The notes under the pieces are model-generated. The model saw only the letters and a program-made list of their open reading frames with translations. It had not been told where the DNA came from and made no database searches. From NCBI GenBank assembly GCA_002313255.1, contig DCBA01000003.1, positions 15,271 to 79,270 of the forward strand: DNA of 64,000 nt, in the 5' to 3' direction. The position numbers and the translations under genes are program-made. Position 1 is the first letter of the stretch. Every line of letters starts with the position of its first letter. Source of the stretch: Gammaproteobacteria bacterium UBA1119 (lineage in GTDB: Bacteria; Pseudomonadota; Gammaproteobacteria; Pseudomonadales; Azotimanducaceae). This document shows, piece by piece, positions 44,076-53,832 of the stretch.

Positions 44076-45719
44076 GTGAATATTGATTTGGAGAAACATC
44101 CGGCGACGGGATCACGCGGCGTCATCGTTACGAATCATCCCCTTGGATCGGCAGCCGGTGCGGAGATGCTGGCTGGGGGAGGTAATGCGATTGATGCGGC
44201 GATTGCCGCGTTATTCGCGCTCACCGTGGTGGAGCCGATGATGGTAGGCATATTCGGGGCCGGGATGGCCAACGTCCGCCGGGAGGATGGGAGTCATTGG
44301 TTCATAAATAATTATGCGATAGCACCCGCGGCAGCGACGCCGGACATGTACCGAACCGTAGCCGATACGTGGCCTGACTATCAGAAAACGGTGGATGACG
44401 AAAACGATATTGGACCGCTTGCGGTGGGCGTGCCTGGGTCTTTAGCAGGATGGTGCAAGACCCTTGACCAGTGCGGTCGGCTCTCACTCGAGGACGTATT
44501 GCAACCAGCGATACGATTTGCAACGCAGGGTTTTCGGGCGACCGCGTATTTGAGCGGTATCGTGAGCGCGGTCGCGTCGTCGATGTCGAGGTTTCCAGAG
44601 ACGTCGAAAATATACGTTCCGGGCGGAAAGCCGATTAGGAAAGGCGACTTGGTGGTCCAGGCGGAGTATGCGGAGACGTTAAAGAGTATTGCGAAGTTCG
44701 GTCCGAATTTTCTATACCAAGGCGAACTTGGGGTTTCTGCGGTCGATTATCTCCAACGGATCGGTGGGATCATGACCATCGCCGATCTACAAAATTATCA
44801 AACCGTCGAGGATGCGGTGGTTTCAGGTAGCTACCGTGGGTACAAAGTTATAGGACCACCACCACCTTCCGCGGGTGGGATTCAAGTGATCGAGATGCTC
44901 AACGTGCTCGAAGGGTTCGATTTGGGTTCGATGGAATTCGGATCAGCGGATTCCATCCACGTGATTGCCGAAACGCTCAAGCTTGGGTTTGAAGATCGCA
45001 AGCAATATACGGGCGATCCAGCCTTTGTTGACGTACCGGTTGCCATGCTGACGTCAACAGAGTACGCCGACAAACGCCGACGAGAGATCGACATGCGTCA
45101 AGCGCGAATTGTGCCGGACGCGGCGGGCAGCGAGTCGCCACACACCACCCATGTGACGGCGGCAGACGCCGATGGCAACGTGATCGCAACCACACAGACA
45201 ATTCATGCTCCGTTCGGATCGAAACTGACTGTTCCGGGAACAGGTATGTTGCTCAACAACACCATGAATATTTTTGATCCACATCCAGGGTTTGCAAATT
45301 CGATTGCGCCGGGAAAACGAATGACCAGTAGCATGTCGCCGCTGATCGTTATGCGCGGTGGCCAACCTTGGTTTGCGCTGGGCTTACCCGGAGCCACGCG
45401 GATCTTTCCGTCGGCGTTGCAGGCCGTGATCAACATGATTGATCACGGTATGGATCCCCAGACGGCGGTCGAAGCCCCGAGGATTTGGACGCAAGGTCAA
45501 GATCTCGAGGTGGAACAGGGTTTCAATCAAAGCACGTTGGGTGATATCGGGCGGCGTGGCCACAAATTGAAAGAAGTCCGTGTAATTGGAGGCGGGATGG
45601 GGATGATCGTTTTTGACGGGAATGCGATGACCGGAGCTTCCTGCTGGCGTGCAGATGGAACCCCGATCGCTGTATCGGGCGGTATGGCACGACTGGGGAG
45701 TCGATTTGATGTCCGCTAA
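44076..45719 (+). CDS. ggt: Gamma-glutamyltransferase family (Ntn hydrolase)
   Basis: Self-cleaving hydrolase that splits gamma-glutamyl bonds such as in glutathione. From GTG 44076 (GGAG upstream) 547 residues. The large-subunit part has GAAEMLAGGGNAIDAAIAA-like sequence. The autocatalytic Thr is Thr357 in PHTTHVTAADADGNVIATT, the first residue of the small subunit, followed by PGTGMLLNNTMNIFDP and RMTSSMSPLI. No signal peptide is seen, so it may act in the cytosol, unlike periplasmic E. coli Ggt. It is divergent from the aminotransferase gene. GGT-like proteins also act as amide or cephalosporin acylases. Confidence 0.88.
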   Translation: MNIDLEKHPATGSRGVIVTNHPLGSAAGAEMLAGGGNAIDAAIAALFALTVVEPMMVGIFGAGMANVRREDGSHWFINNYAIAPAAATPDMYRTVADTWPDYQKTVDDENDIGPLAVGVPGSLAGWCKTLDQCGRLSLEDVLQPAIRFATQGFRATAYLSGIVSAVASSMSRFPETSKIYVPGGKPIRKGDLVVQAEYAETLKSIAKFGPNFLYQGELGVSAVDYLQRIGGIMTIADLQNYQTVEDAVVSGSYRGYKVIGPPPPSAGGIQVIEMLNVLEGFDLGSMEFGSADSIHVIAETLKLGFEDRKQYTGDPAFVDVPVAMLTSTEYADKRRREIDMRQARIVPDAAGSESPHTTHVTAADADGNVIATTQTIHAPFGSKLTVPGTGMLLNNTMNIFDPHPGFANSIAPGKRMTSSMSPLIVMRGGQPWFALGLPGATRIFPSALQAVINMIDHGMDPQTAVEAPRIWTQGQDLEVEQGFNQSTLGDIGRRGHKLKEVRVIGGGMGMIVFDGNAMTGASCWRADGTPIAVSGGMARLGSRFDVR

Positions 45720-45805
45720 CGGATGATCCACATGAAGTTGGCGCTACCACCTGAGGCGACTTCCATATAGGATGCGCCACCTAAAATTTGGTGGGCATTG
45801 ACGTC

Positions 45806-46183
45806 ATGAGCGGACCTGACTTCGCAACGACACCATTAATTCCCGTGATCGCCCAAGAGGCTGGTAGCGGCGTTGTGCTTATGTTGGCCTATATGAACGA
45901 GGATGCGTATGTCGAGACGCTGAAAACGGGGAGGGTTTGTTACTTCAGCCGAAGCAGAAACAGGTTGTGGCGAAAAGGCGAGGAAAGTGGTCATGTTCAG
46001 GAGCTAAGACAGATTTTTTACGACTGCGATGCCGACACGATTTTAATAAAGGTCGATCAAATTGGTGGAGCAGCGTGCCACGAGGGATACGAGAGTTGTT
46101 TTTTTCGTGAGATCAATCCCGAGACTGGGGATGCTACGGTAATTGCTGATCGAGTTTTTGATCCTGAAGAGGTCTATGGGTGA
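45806..46183 (+). CDS. hisI: Phosphoribosyl-AMP cyclohydrolase
   Basis: Third step of histidine synthesis. The 125-residue protein carries the signature [18 protein letters not shown] and the metal ligands in [11 protein letters not shown] and [12 protein letters not shown] (two Cys). It is stand-alone, not fused to HisE. Start ATG 45806 with GGTGGG about 10 bases upstream; TTG 45788 and GTG 45791 would add a few residues. Its stop overlaps the hisG start (GTGA), so the pair is coupled. The other his genes are not in this window. Confidence 0.93.
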   Translation: MSGPDFATTPLIPVIAQEAGSGVVLMLAYMNEDAYVETLKTGRVCYFSRSRNRLWRKGEESGHVQELRQIFYDCDADTILIKVDQIGGAACHEGYESCFFREINPETGDATVIADRVFDPEEVYG

Positions 46184-47061
46184 GCATGGCGAACGTACTT
46201 AAACTAGGAGTTCCTTCGGGCAGTTTGCAAGAACCGACAGCGGAACTGTTTCGGCGTGCTGGGTACGAGATTACGTTTTCCAGCCGATCGTACTACCCGA
46301 CTATTAATGATCCAGAAATCGACTGCTTGCTCGTGCGCGCGCAGGAGATGGCCCGTTACGTCGAACAAGGTGTCTTGGATGCTGGGATTACTGGACACGA
46401 TTGGGTGGTCGAGACAGATTCCGATGTCGAAGAAGTGTGCGAGCTCGTTTATTCGAAAGTGAGTCGTCAACCAACACGGTGGGTGCTCTGTGTACCGGAA
46501 GACTCGGCGGTCACGGCCGTCGCCGATCTGCAGGGAAAACGGATCGCGACAGAGGTGGTGAATCTCACCCGCGCGTATCTAGCAGATCATGGGGTAACCG
46601 CTGATATCGAATTTTCATGGGGAGCCACCGAAGTAAAACCCCCGCGACTCGCGGACGCGATAGTCGAAGTCACTGAAACAGGAAGCTCTCTTCGTGCGAA
46701 CAATCTACGTATCGTGGATGAAGTTCTTACCAGCACGCCGCGTTTGATCATGAACCGTACCGCCGCGGCTGACGCGTGGAAACGCGAAAAGGTGGCCAAT
46801 CTCGAACTCATGCTGAAAGCGTGTCTGGCGGCGGAAGGAAAGGTTGGTTTGATGATGAATGTTCGGCGGGCAGATCTCGAGGCGGTCGTAGGTGTGCTCC
46901 CGGCGCTTCAAACACCCACGGTTTCGGCGCTTGCCGATGAGGAATGGGTGGACGTGAATTCGATTGTTGAGGAAGCCGTTGTTCGATTGATTGTGCCTAA
47001 GCTGAAGACAGCCGGTGCACGGGGCATTGTCGAGTACGCGATCAACAAGATTATTGACTGA
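46180..47061 (+). CDS. hisG: ATP phosphoribosyltransferase, long form
   Basis: First and regulated step of histidine synthesis. The 293 residues include the catalytic domains ([58 protein letters not shown]) and the C-terminal histidine-binding regulatory domain (about 215-293), so HisZ is not needed. The N-terminal and Arg-Ser-Tyr-Tyr-Pro segments look like HisG of archaea, Chloroflexi and delta-proteobacteria rather than E. coli. GTG 46180 has AGAGG upstream. The hisI-hisG pair away from the usual his operon suggests transfer. Confidence 0.93.
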   Translation: MSMANVLKLGVPSGSLQEPTAELFRRAGYEITFSSRSYYPTINDPEIDCLLVRAQEMARYVEQGVLDAGITGHDWVVETDSDVEEVCELVYSKVSRQPTRWVLCVPEDSAVTAVADLQGKRIATEVVNLTRAYLADHGVTADIEFSWGATEVKPPRLADAIVEVTETGSSLRANNLRIVDEVLTSTPRLIMNRTAAADAWKREKVANLELMLKACLAAEGKVGLMMNVRRADLEAVVGVLPALQTPTVSALADEEWVDVNSIVEEAVVRLIVPKLKTAGARGIVEYAINKIID

Positions 47062-47082
47062 GAGCGAGCGCCTTTGATCCTG

Positions 47083-47883
47083 TTATTGCGGAATTTCCCC
47101 TTCCACTTGTAAGCGGTGAATGCAGCGGGGTTCATCGTCATGGTCATGGACCGCGAAATGCATGACGCTGCGGTTATCCCACATAATGAGATCGTTCTTT
47201 GACCAAACGTGCCGAGCTTGGAATTCGGGACGGCACGAGTGATCAAAGAGGAAATCGAGTAGCGCCTGACTTTCATCGGGATTCCATCCGCAAAACTGAC
47301 GCGTAAACGCTCGGCAGACGTACAAGGACCGATTTCCGGTCTGATCGTGCGTTCGCACTACCGGGTGTTGTGCTTCTGGTGCGTTCTCGATGGTTTCTTT
47401 ATATGTACGTGCGAGTCCCACTGCAGAATGGATTGCCGTGAGCGTGTCGATGGTCTTTCGGACGCCGTCTGACAAGCTTTGGTACGCCAATTCCTGGTTG
47501 GCAAAGGCCGTATCCCCACCGATTTTGGGTGTTTCAAGTGCGTACAGCATGGTGAGTTTGGGCGGTGCCTCGTTGTAGGTCATGTCGGAATGCCAATGTT
47601 GATTGATGTCTCTTTTTTTTCCGACATTGATCAGTTCAATGATTTCCGGGTATTCATCGAGCCCGGCGTACGGATGCCGTACCAACTTTCCCCATCGGCG
47701 CGCGAATTCCATGTGATCTTGAGGTGTAAGCTGCTGTTCTGGAAATACAAGAACTTTGTGTTGGCAGAACAACTGATCGATCGCAAGCCATGTTTCGTCG
47801 TCCATGCTTCGTACGTCGAGCCCATCAACGGTAGCGCCTAAAGGCGCTGCGATCCGTTGGAGTGAGATGTCAGAAATACTCAT
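47083..47883 (-). CDS. TauD/TfdA-family Fe(II)/2-oxoglutarate dioxygenase
   Basis: Dioxygenase of 266 residues. Iron ligands: His98 and Asp100 in QHWHSDMTY, and the distal His in DNRSVMHFAVHDHDD. The 2-oxoglutarate-binding Arg is in EPRCIHR. The GGDTAFANQELAYQSL segment is typical of TauD-type enzymes that cleave taurine, alkyl sulfates or phenoxy acids. It is the last gene of a minus operon with SelO (TAATG overlap). The substrate is unknown. A paralogue lies at 61312-62115. Confidence 0.88.
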   Translation of the reverse strand: MSISDISLQRIAAPLGATVDGLDVRSMDDETWLAIDQLFCQHKVLVFPEQQLTPQDHMEFARRWGKLVRHPYAGLDEYPEIIELINVGKKRDINQHWHSDMTYNEAPPKLTMLYALETPKIGGDTAFANQELAYQSLSDGVRKTIDTLTAIHSAVGLARTYKETIENAPEAQHPVVRTHDQTGNRSLYVCRAFTRQFCGWNPDESQALLDFLFDHSCRPEFQARHVWSKNDLIMWDNRSVMHFAVHDHDDEPRCIHRLQVEGEIPQ

Positions 47884-49460
47884 TACGAGCTACACGAAAG
47901 CATCGAACAGCCTACACGGTGGCGCGCCCACTCGGGGCGTTTGGCCGCGTATTCGTCTCGGTGGGGTTGTTCGGTATATGGGTTGCGCAACACATCGAGT
48001 AGCTCGTTGACTGCCGAGAAGTCGCCTTTTCCGGCTGCGTCGATTGCTAATTGCGCCCTGTAATTTCGGAGTACGTAGAGCGGATTGACTTGATTCATGC
48101 GATCGCGCCGTTGTTGGTCTGAGACGTCGTCTGTGGATACGCGTTGCAGATAATCGCCGAGCCATCGGGAAATTTCGTTGGTGACGGGGTCCGTCAACTC
48201 GGACTCAGTGTAAAAAGCGTCGTGTAGGCAGTTAAAACGCGCGGTTGGCGTCATCTCCTCGGTCGCTTCCGCCAGGCCCCGGTAAAAGAGCGTCATGTCC
48301 GTCTCGGCTAGGGAGAGGACGTTTTCCAACCCATCCAATAATTCCTTATCTCGCGGTCTAAACTCTAGCAATCCCAATTTGTTCGCCATCATCTGCTGGG
48401 ACTCTGACTCATAAAGCGAGGCAAATTCGGACAACGCGTTTTCGAGCGGTTTGGCTTCTCCGATGAGAGGGTAAATGGCGTTGGCGAACTGCAATAAATT
48501 CCATTGCGCGATGGCTGGCTGTTGTCCAAAGCGGTAACGACGTCCCGCTGCGTCGGTGGTGTTAGGTGTCCAATTGGGGTCGTAATTTTCAAGCCATCCG
48601 TAGGGACCGTAGTCGATCGTTAACCCCAAGATCGACATGTTGTCCGTATTCATTACCCCGTGTACGAAACCGACCCGCATCCACTGCACGACCATTGTTG
48701 CCGTCAATTGGACAACGGTTCGAAACCAATCGATGTAAGTGCTTGGTTTGCCGGGTGGGCCGGACTCGGGGAAATGGGTCTTAATGGTGTAGTCAGCTAA
48801 ATCTCGTAGCAGTTCGGATTCTCGCCGCGAGGCCAACAGTTCGAAATTGCCGAACCGTAAAAAGGTGGGCGCGACTCGGCACACGATCGCGCCCGGCTCC
48901 GCTTTAGGATGCCCGTCGTAAAGGATGTCGCGGACGACTTCTTCCCCGGTTAACGTCAGAGACAATGCACGAGTTGTCGGAACCCCCAAATGATGCATGG
49001 CCTCGCTGCACAAGAATTCTCGGACAGACGAACGAAGCACGGCGAGACCGTCAGCGGTTCTAGAGTAAGGAGTCGGTCCCGCACCCTTCAATTGCATGGC
49101 ATACCGTGCGCGGTCGCTGGTCACGACATCACCAAGGTTGATGGCACGCCCGTCGCCAAGTTGACCGGCCCAATTCCCGAATTGGTGCCCCCCGTAACAC
49201 ATTGAGAATGGGTCCATCCCAGGGAGGAGTTTGTTCCCGGCTAACACTTGGAGAAAAGTGTCCGAAGTGCAGTCGGTCGCTTCGATACCGAGGAGGTTGG
49301 CGGTTTCCGGGGAAAACGCGACCATTGTTGGACTACGGACGGGCGTTGGTCGGACTCGGGAATAACATGCGCCACGAACCTCACGGACGAAGTTGTCCGG
49401 CTCCGAGTCGCCTGGTAATTCTTCGAGAAAACGGTTGTCGAATTGGAGTTGCGTCTGCAT
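47883..49460 (-). CDS. selO: SelO/YdiU pseudokinase (protein AMPylator)
   Basis: SelO transfers AMP from ATP to hydroxyl side chains of redox proteins. The 525 residues show the G-loop region GGHQFGNWAGQLGDGRAINLGD, the ATP-binding Lys in QLKGAGPTPYSR, and the catalytic NTDNMSILG and DYGPYGW. The end GCSMLSCSS has Cys at the position, third from the end, where eukaryotic SelO has selenocysteine. It overlaps TauD by one base (TAATG) and the serine hydrolase gene by one base (TGATG), so all three form one operon. Confidence 0.94.
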   Translation of the reverse strand: MQTQLQFDNRFLEELPGDSEPDNFVREVRGACYSRVRPTPVRSPTMVAFSPETANLLGIEATDCTSDTFLQVLAGNKLLPGMDPFSMCYGGHQFGNWAGQLGDGRAINLGDVVTSDRARYAMQLKGAGPTPYSRTADGLAVLRSSVREFLCSEAMHHLGVPTTRALSLTLTGEEVVRDILYDGHPKAEPGAIVCRVAPTFLRFGNFELLASRRESELLRDLADYTIKTHFPESGPPGKPSTYIDWFRTVVQLTATMVVQWMRVGFVHGVMNTDNMSILGLTIDYGPYGWLENYDPNWTPNTTDAAGRRYRFGQQPAIAQWNLLQFANAIYPLIGEAKPLENALSEFASLYESESQQMMANKLGLLEFRPRDKELLDGLENVLSLAETDMTLFYRGLAEATEEMTPTARFNCLHDAFYTESELTDPVTNEISRWLGDYLQRVSTDDVSDQQRRDRMNQVNPLYVLRNYRAQLAIDAAGKGDFSAVNELLDVLRNPYTEQPHRDEYAAKRPEWARHRVGCSMLSCSS

Positions 49461-50671
49461 CAGTCGACGATGGCCGAATACACCAAGTTCTTGAGCTGAC
49501 CCCGAAAATTAAAGGTATTCGACGGCATGAGCTGGGTCATAAAAATCACGACCAAATCCTCATGGGGATCAACCCAAAAAATGGTGGATGCTGCTCCGCC
49601 CCAAAAATAGTCTCCTGCGCCAAATTGGCCGGCATCCACCGAGTCCAGGGTCGTGGCGAAACCGAGTCCAAACCCAATGCCGTCGTACGCCGTCTCCGAG
49701 AATGCGCCCAAGGCGAGACTCGATAAATCGCCACCTTCTGGCAAATGATTCGTACGCATGAGGTCAATGGTTCGCGGTCCCAATATTCGGGTCCCATCGA
49801 GTTCGCCGCCGCGACGAAGCATTTCACAAAAACGCCAGTAATCGTAGGAAGTACCAACCAAACCACCCCCGCCAGAAAAAAATGTCTTCGGCTGGAGGTA
49901 GGCGCTCGACATCGGGTCGTCGATCAATGCGAGAGATTTGTCAGCGCGCCGGGCATAGTTTGCCGCGAATCGGGTTGTATCTTCAGCAGGGACGGTGAAG
50001 CCTGTATCCGTCATGCCTAGCGGATCAAATATTTCGGTTTGCAAATATTGATCGAAGGACGTGCCGGAAATCGCCTGGACAAGATAACCGCAAACGTCGG
50101 TGGAATAGGAATAAAGCCAAGCTTCACCAGGTGAATAACGTAACGGGACTCGGCCAAGCTTGTGGATGAAGCTCTCGAGCGTTTCACCCTCTTCGTTGCG
50201 CATACCGACTGCGGCATAGGCCTTTTCGATGGGGTGTTGTCCGCCACCGTAGGTGAGCCCACCCGAGTGGCTCAGTAGATCGCGAAATGTCATAGGTCGA
50301 CTCGCAGGCCGGGTTTCAAAGGGCGCCTCGTTTCCAGATACCCAGACGGACAAATCCTTCCATTCGGGGATGACCCGGTGCACGGGATCGTTGAGTTGAA
50401 AATAGCCCTTTTCATAAAGCTGCATGAGCGCAACCGAGGTGATCGGTTTACTCATTGAGTAGATACGGAAAATTGTGTCATCGGCGACTGGAATCTGGCG
50501 CTCTCGGTCTGCGTCCCCGAGAGATTGGAAGTACGCTGGATGGCCATGCCGCGCGACCAGGACCTGACAACCGGCGAGTTTTCCTGATGCTATGTAATTG
50601 CGGTCAAGATGATGGCTAATCTGCGCTAAGCGATCACCGTCAAACCCTGCGGCGTCCGGTTGAATATCCAT
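49460..50671 (-). CDS. Serine hydrolase, class C beta-lactamase family
   Basis: Penicillin-binding-protein-like esterase or peptidase of 403 residues. The nucleophile motif S-x-x-K is in IYSMSKPITS, the Tyr of the second motif is in LYSYSTDVCG, and GGGGLVGTSYDYWRF lies near the third. FRDLLSHSGGLTYG is the family signature. No signal peptide, so it is probably an intracellular esterase rather than a beta-lactamase. It is the first gene of the operon with selO and TauD and is divergent from the phosphotriesterase-like gene. Confidence 0.87.
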   Translation of the reverse strand: MDIQPDAAGFDGDRLAQISHHLDRNYIASGKLAGCQVLVARHGHPAYFQSLGDADRERQIPVADDTIFRIYSMSKPITSVALMQLYEKGYFQLNDPVHRVIPEWKDLSVWVSGNEAPFETRPASRPMTFRDLLSHSGGLTYGGGQHPIEKAYAAVGMRNEEGETLESFIHKLGRVPLRYSPGEAWLYSYSTDVCGYLVQAISGTSFDQYLQTEIFDPLGMTDTGFTVPAEDTTRFAANYARRADKSLALIDDPMSSAYLQPKTFFSGGGGLVGTSYDYWRFCEMLRRGGELDGTRILGPRTIDLMRTNHLPEGGDLSSLALGAFSETAYDGIGFGLGFATTLDSVDAGQFGAGDYFWGGAASTIFWVDPHEDLVVIFMTQLMPSNTFNFRGQLKNLVYSAIVD

Positions 50672-50693
50672 TGTGTCCTCAGATAGGTCGAGC

Positions 50694-50740
50694 TAATTCG
50701 TGGCTCAGTCGCTCGCTAGAATAACCAATCACACGAATTA
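50694..50740. repeat. 9-base inverted repeat in a divergent intergenic region
   Basis: TAATTCGTG (50694-50702) and CACGAATTA (50732-50740) are perfect complements with a 29-base spacer. They lie just upstream of the serine hydrolase-selO operon and in the 245-base gap before the plus-strand phosphotriesterase gene. Two separated half-sites are typical of operators bound by dimeric regulators. No regulator gene is nearby. Confidence 0.4.
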
Positions 50741-50916
50741 TTGGACATCCGTGACGTCGTCGAGAACGAACCGACATTGACGGTTGTTGCCAATGTGCCG
50801 GGTAAGGGCTCGACTCGGTCGCCATGTCTGGCAGTTAATGGTTTGCAATGATGCGAAGGCAAAGTATCTTTTTGCGGGCGGGAAAATTTGATGGCTAGAA
50901 CTCTTGGAGATGTGCG

Positions 50917-51873
50917 ATGACAACAATCAACTCAGTGTTGGGACCCATTTCGTCCGATGATCTCGGTTTCACCCTTATGCACGAACATGTCATGGTGAGC
51001 GCTCCCGCGATGTTTCGTACGTATCCCGATTTGTTTGGGCCCGAAGATCGGGAAGCCCGTGCAATCGACACATTCAAAAAGGTAAAAGCTGAGGGCATCG
51101 ATACCATTGTCGACGCCACGACATACGACCTAGGGCGGGACCCGGAACTTTTGTGTGCAGTTGCTGAAGGATCAGGGGTCAACATCATTAATGTTACGGG
51201 CTGGTGGTTGGATGTCCCGAGGTTTCTCCGCGGTGTGTCGCCGAATCAAATGGCACGAGAATTTATCAAAGACATCAACGAGGGGTTTCGTGGGACCGGA
51301 ATTAAGGCTGGAATTTTGAAGTGTGCCGCGGACTTCGAGGGGGTTACCGTGGACCTCGAATTGATGGCACGGGCTGCGGCTCGCGCGCAGATTGAAACCG
51401 GGATACCGTTGATGGTCCATTCGTACCCGACGGGTCAGGTGGCGAGACGTCAGATTGAGATTTTTCGTGAGGAGGGCGTCGACCTCACACGGGTAAAAAT
51501 CGATCATTCAAACGATACGACGGACATCGAATACTTAAAGTGGATCCTCGATCAAGGTTGCTACTTAGGGTTGGATCGATATCCCGGACGCCTTGTGAGT
51601 CCCGAGGCGCGTACCGCCACCATGAAGACGCTGATCGATCAAGGTTACGGCGACAAGCTTTGCCCCTCGCACGACTGTATTTGTCTACATATTCACAAAG
51701 AACGTCCTGATGGCACCATCCCCGAGGAGCATGACTTCTTTAGGAGTAACGTCGATCAGTATCTATACATCCACCGCCACGTCATTCCTGATCTCGTTGA
51801 GATGGGGGTCAGCGAAGAGACTGTACGCAGTCTGTTCGTTGATAACCCCCGGCGTTTTTTTGTAGGCGCGTAG
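50917..51873 (+). CDS. Phosphotriesterase-family metal hydrolase
   Basis: Binuclear amidohydrolase of 318 residues. The ligands are complete: HEH in TLMHEHVMV, the Lys to be carboxylated in KAGILKCA, His in MVHSYPTG, His in VKIDHSND, and Asp in PSHDCICLH. Family members include phosphotriesterases, aryldialkylphosphatases, and N-acyl-homoserine or other lactonases; a lactonase is the safest guess. Start ATG 50917. It is convergent with the LLM gene that follows (25 bases). Confidence 0.88.
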   Translation: MTTINSVLGPISSDDLGFTLMHEHVMVSAPAMFRTYPDLFGPEDREARAIDTFKKVKAEGIDTIVDATTYDLGRDPELLCAVAEGSGVNIINVTGWWLDVPRFLRGVSPNQMAREFIKDINEGFRGTGIKAGILKCAADFEGVTVDLELMARAAARAQIETGIPLMVHSYPTGQVARRQIEIFREEGVDLTRVKIDHSNDTTDIEYLKWILDQGCYLGLDRYPGRLVSPEARTATMKTLIDQGYGDKLCPSHDCICLHIHKERPDGTIPEEHDFFRSNVDQYLYIHRHVIPDLVEMGVSEETVRSLFVDNPRRFFVGA

Positions 51874-51898
51874 AACCCGTTCGCGGAAACTTATCGTA

Positions 51899-52819
51899 TC
51901 AAGCCGCCAACAAGCTTCTAAGACATTCGTTGGTTCGAGTAAACGAAGCACGACCGTCGTCACCGGCGGGGTAAACGCTTGCAATAACTTCCGTCGCTCC
52001 TGAATCAAAAAATTCTTGTAATCGCGCTTCGACTTCGGATTCGTTTCCAACCACGGCGATTTCGCCGGCCTGGTCGATCCCTTCAGCGTCGAGTTGGCGT
52101 CGATAGTTGGGCAAGTGTCCGTAGCCTTGGAAGATCTGCACGGACCGTGCGATTGCTTGTTCGTGGTCGTCGTGTACACACACCGGTACTCCGACAATGA
52201 CGCGCGGCGCGGGCCGACCGGCATCTGCCGCCGCCTTGTTGATTGTCGGGACCGTGTGATCGCGGATCGTTTTGTTTCCAACCATCCAGGTGACGGTGCC
52301 GTCGGCGACTTCGCCCGCCGCTTTAAGCATGAGAGGGGCGAGAGCTGACATCACCACAGGAAACGGGGATGCTTCCGGACACGCGAACCCGGTCGTCATC
52401 TTGTACATTTCACCGTCGAATTCGACGCGACCCTCGTCGCCTAACGCTTTAAGAATCGTCACGTACTCGCGCATGTGTCGTGCCGGACGAGAATATTCGA
52501 GACCGAGCGCCTCAATGCCGGGCGCGTGTGAAGGACCCACACCGAGTATCAAGCGACCGCCTGTCAAGGCGTTTGTGGTGGCAGCTTGTTGGGCCAACGC
52601 GTTCGGATGCCGCGGGTAGGAAGGCACGACCGCGGTCCCAAGTTCGATGGTGTTTGTTTGAGGTCCCGCCAGCGCGATCATCGTTAAGGCATCGAAGGTA
52701 CCGACTTGCGGGCACCAGTAACTCGAAAACCCTTGACTCTCCATCTGAACGATCTCGTCGACGAGGCTTGAAAGAGGTTGACCTCGCCTAACGTTTCCAC
52801 CGTAAATTCCTAATTTCAT
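51899..52819 (-). CDS. Luciferase-like monooxygenase family oxidoreductase (LLM, F420-type)
   Basis: TIM-barrel flavin-type oxidoreductase of 306 residues. Seen: MKLGIYGGNVRRGQ, ESQGFSSYWCPQ, GTAVVPSYPRHPNALAQQAATTNAL and GGRLILGVGPSHAP, the pattern of the F420-dependent LLM subgroup. Members reduce or oxidise small molecules with coenzyme F420 or FMN. It is the first of three LLM genes within 7.3 kb; they differ clearly from one another. It follows the HpcH aldolase gene by 84 bases on the minus strand. Confidence 0.86.
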   Translation of the reverse strand: MKLGIYGGNVRRGQPLSSLVDEIVQMESQGFSSYWCPQVGTFDALTMIALAGPQTNTIELGTAVVPSYPRHPNALAQQAATTNALTGGRLILGVGPSHAPGIEALGLEYSRPARHMREYVTILKALGDEGRVEFDGEMYKMTTGFACPEASPFPVVMSALAPLMLKAAGEVADGTVTWMVGNKTIRDHTVPTINKAAADAGRPAPRVIVGVPVCVHDDHEQAIARSVQIFQGYGHLPNYRRQLDAEGIDQAGEIAVVGNESEVEARLQEFFDSGATEVIASVYPAGDDGRASFTRTNECLRSLLAA

Positions 52820-52903
52820 TAATAAAAATCTCCTTTATGGATGTTCTTTATGTATTGGTCTCGTGATCGAATCTGTGTCTACTGGCCTATGCACAAGGAT
52901 GAG

Positions 52904-53650
52904 TCATCGGATCCCAGCAAGACCGTCGCTAATCCCCTGGCTTGCCCAGCCACCCCACGGGAGGGTGAAAAATCTGAATCCTTTAGCGATCAGTTCACTT
53001 GGCTCAATACCGGGAGGGACAAAATACATGCCGGGGGCAACACCGACTTTCTTGCAAGCCGATGCGATCTTATCCAACGCGGCTAGATACTTCGGGTTGG
53101 GATAGTCCAGTGCGACGTCAAGGTTTATCGAGAGATCCGAGGGGCCGACCAGGAGTACATCAATCCCAGGAACACTCAGAATCTCGTCGATGCTTTCCAG
53201 GGCCTCCGCAGTCTCGATCATGGGGATAATCAACAGTTGTTCATTCACAATATCCATGTACTCGCGGTAACTTGTGAATTCGCCCCATTCCCCCCGTGGG
53301 CCGGCCGAACTACGCACGCCTGCAAAGGGATACTTACACCAAGCGACCATGTTTTCGGCCTCTTCCTTGGTATTGACCATGGGGACGATGATTCCTTTAG
53401 CGCCTTGGTCTAAGGCGTAGCAGATTTGATCCTGCCTGTTTTCACCGACCCTGATAATGGGAATTGCTGTCCTGCCGCGCATCGCAGCCAACTGAGGTTG
53501 TAACGCCTTGATCTCCACCGGCGAGTGTTGGGTATCGAAAAGGAGAAAATCGAAACCTGAATTCGCTAAGAAACGCACATCGCTGGTTATCGAACCGTCC
53601 GTGCCGATGGCGGTCGCGCCGGACTTCAGCAAATCTTTGACAACATTCAT
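52904..53650 (-). CDS. HpcH/HpaI aldolase (class II, pyruvate type)
   Basis: Metal-dependent aldolase of 248 residues that cleaves 2-keto-4-hydroxy acids to pyruvate and an aldehyde. Seen: GFDFLLFDTQHSPVEI with the catalytic His, IPIIRVGENRQDQI with the Arg, the metal Glu in IPMIETAEALE and the metal Asp in LLVGPSDLSINL. GAKGIIVPMVNT is the usual strand. Start ATG 53648-53650. It may act with the LLM gene downstream of it or with the acyl-CoA ligase that begins divergently. Confidence 0.9.
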   Translation of the reverse strand: MNVVKDLLKSGATAIGTDGSITSDVRFLANSGFDFLLFDTQHSPVEIKALQPQLAAMRGRTAIPIIRVGENRQDQICYALDQGAKGIIVPMVNTKEEAENMVAWCKYPFAGVRSSAGPRGEWGEFTSYREYMDIVNEQLLIIPMIETAEALESIDEILSVPGIDVLLVGPSDLSINLDVALDYPNPKYLAALDKIASACKKVGVAPGMYFVPPGIEPSELIAKGFRFFTLPWGGWASQGISDGLAGIR

Positions 53651-53832
53651 GGTTTCGAGCCTTCCTAGAACAGACGGTTAAAGATAAGTGCGCTCATCGC
53701 TAAGTGCCAGTGAAAACGACGGCAGTCTCAAGAAAATTGATCTAAAAGGAAGGACTGAATTTCGCCGCATTGGAAGCGCGGGCCCCGAAAAAAGGAAAAA
53801 TCGATGGCGAAAAATGGGAGTATCTAGGTCGG

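Noticed and set aside
49460-50671. Calling the serine hydrolase a beta-lactamase
   Set aside because: No signal peptide and the fold is shared by many esterases; resistance function is not supported.
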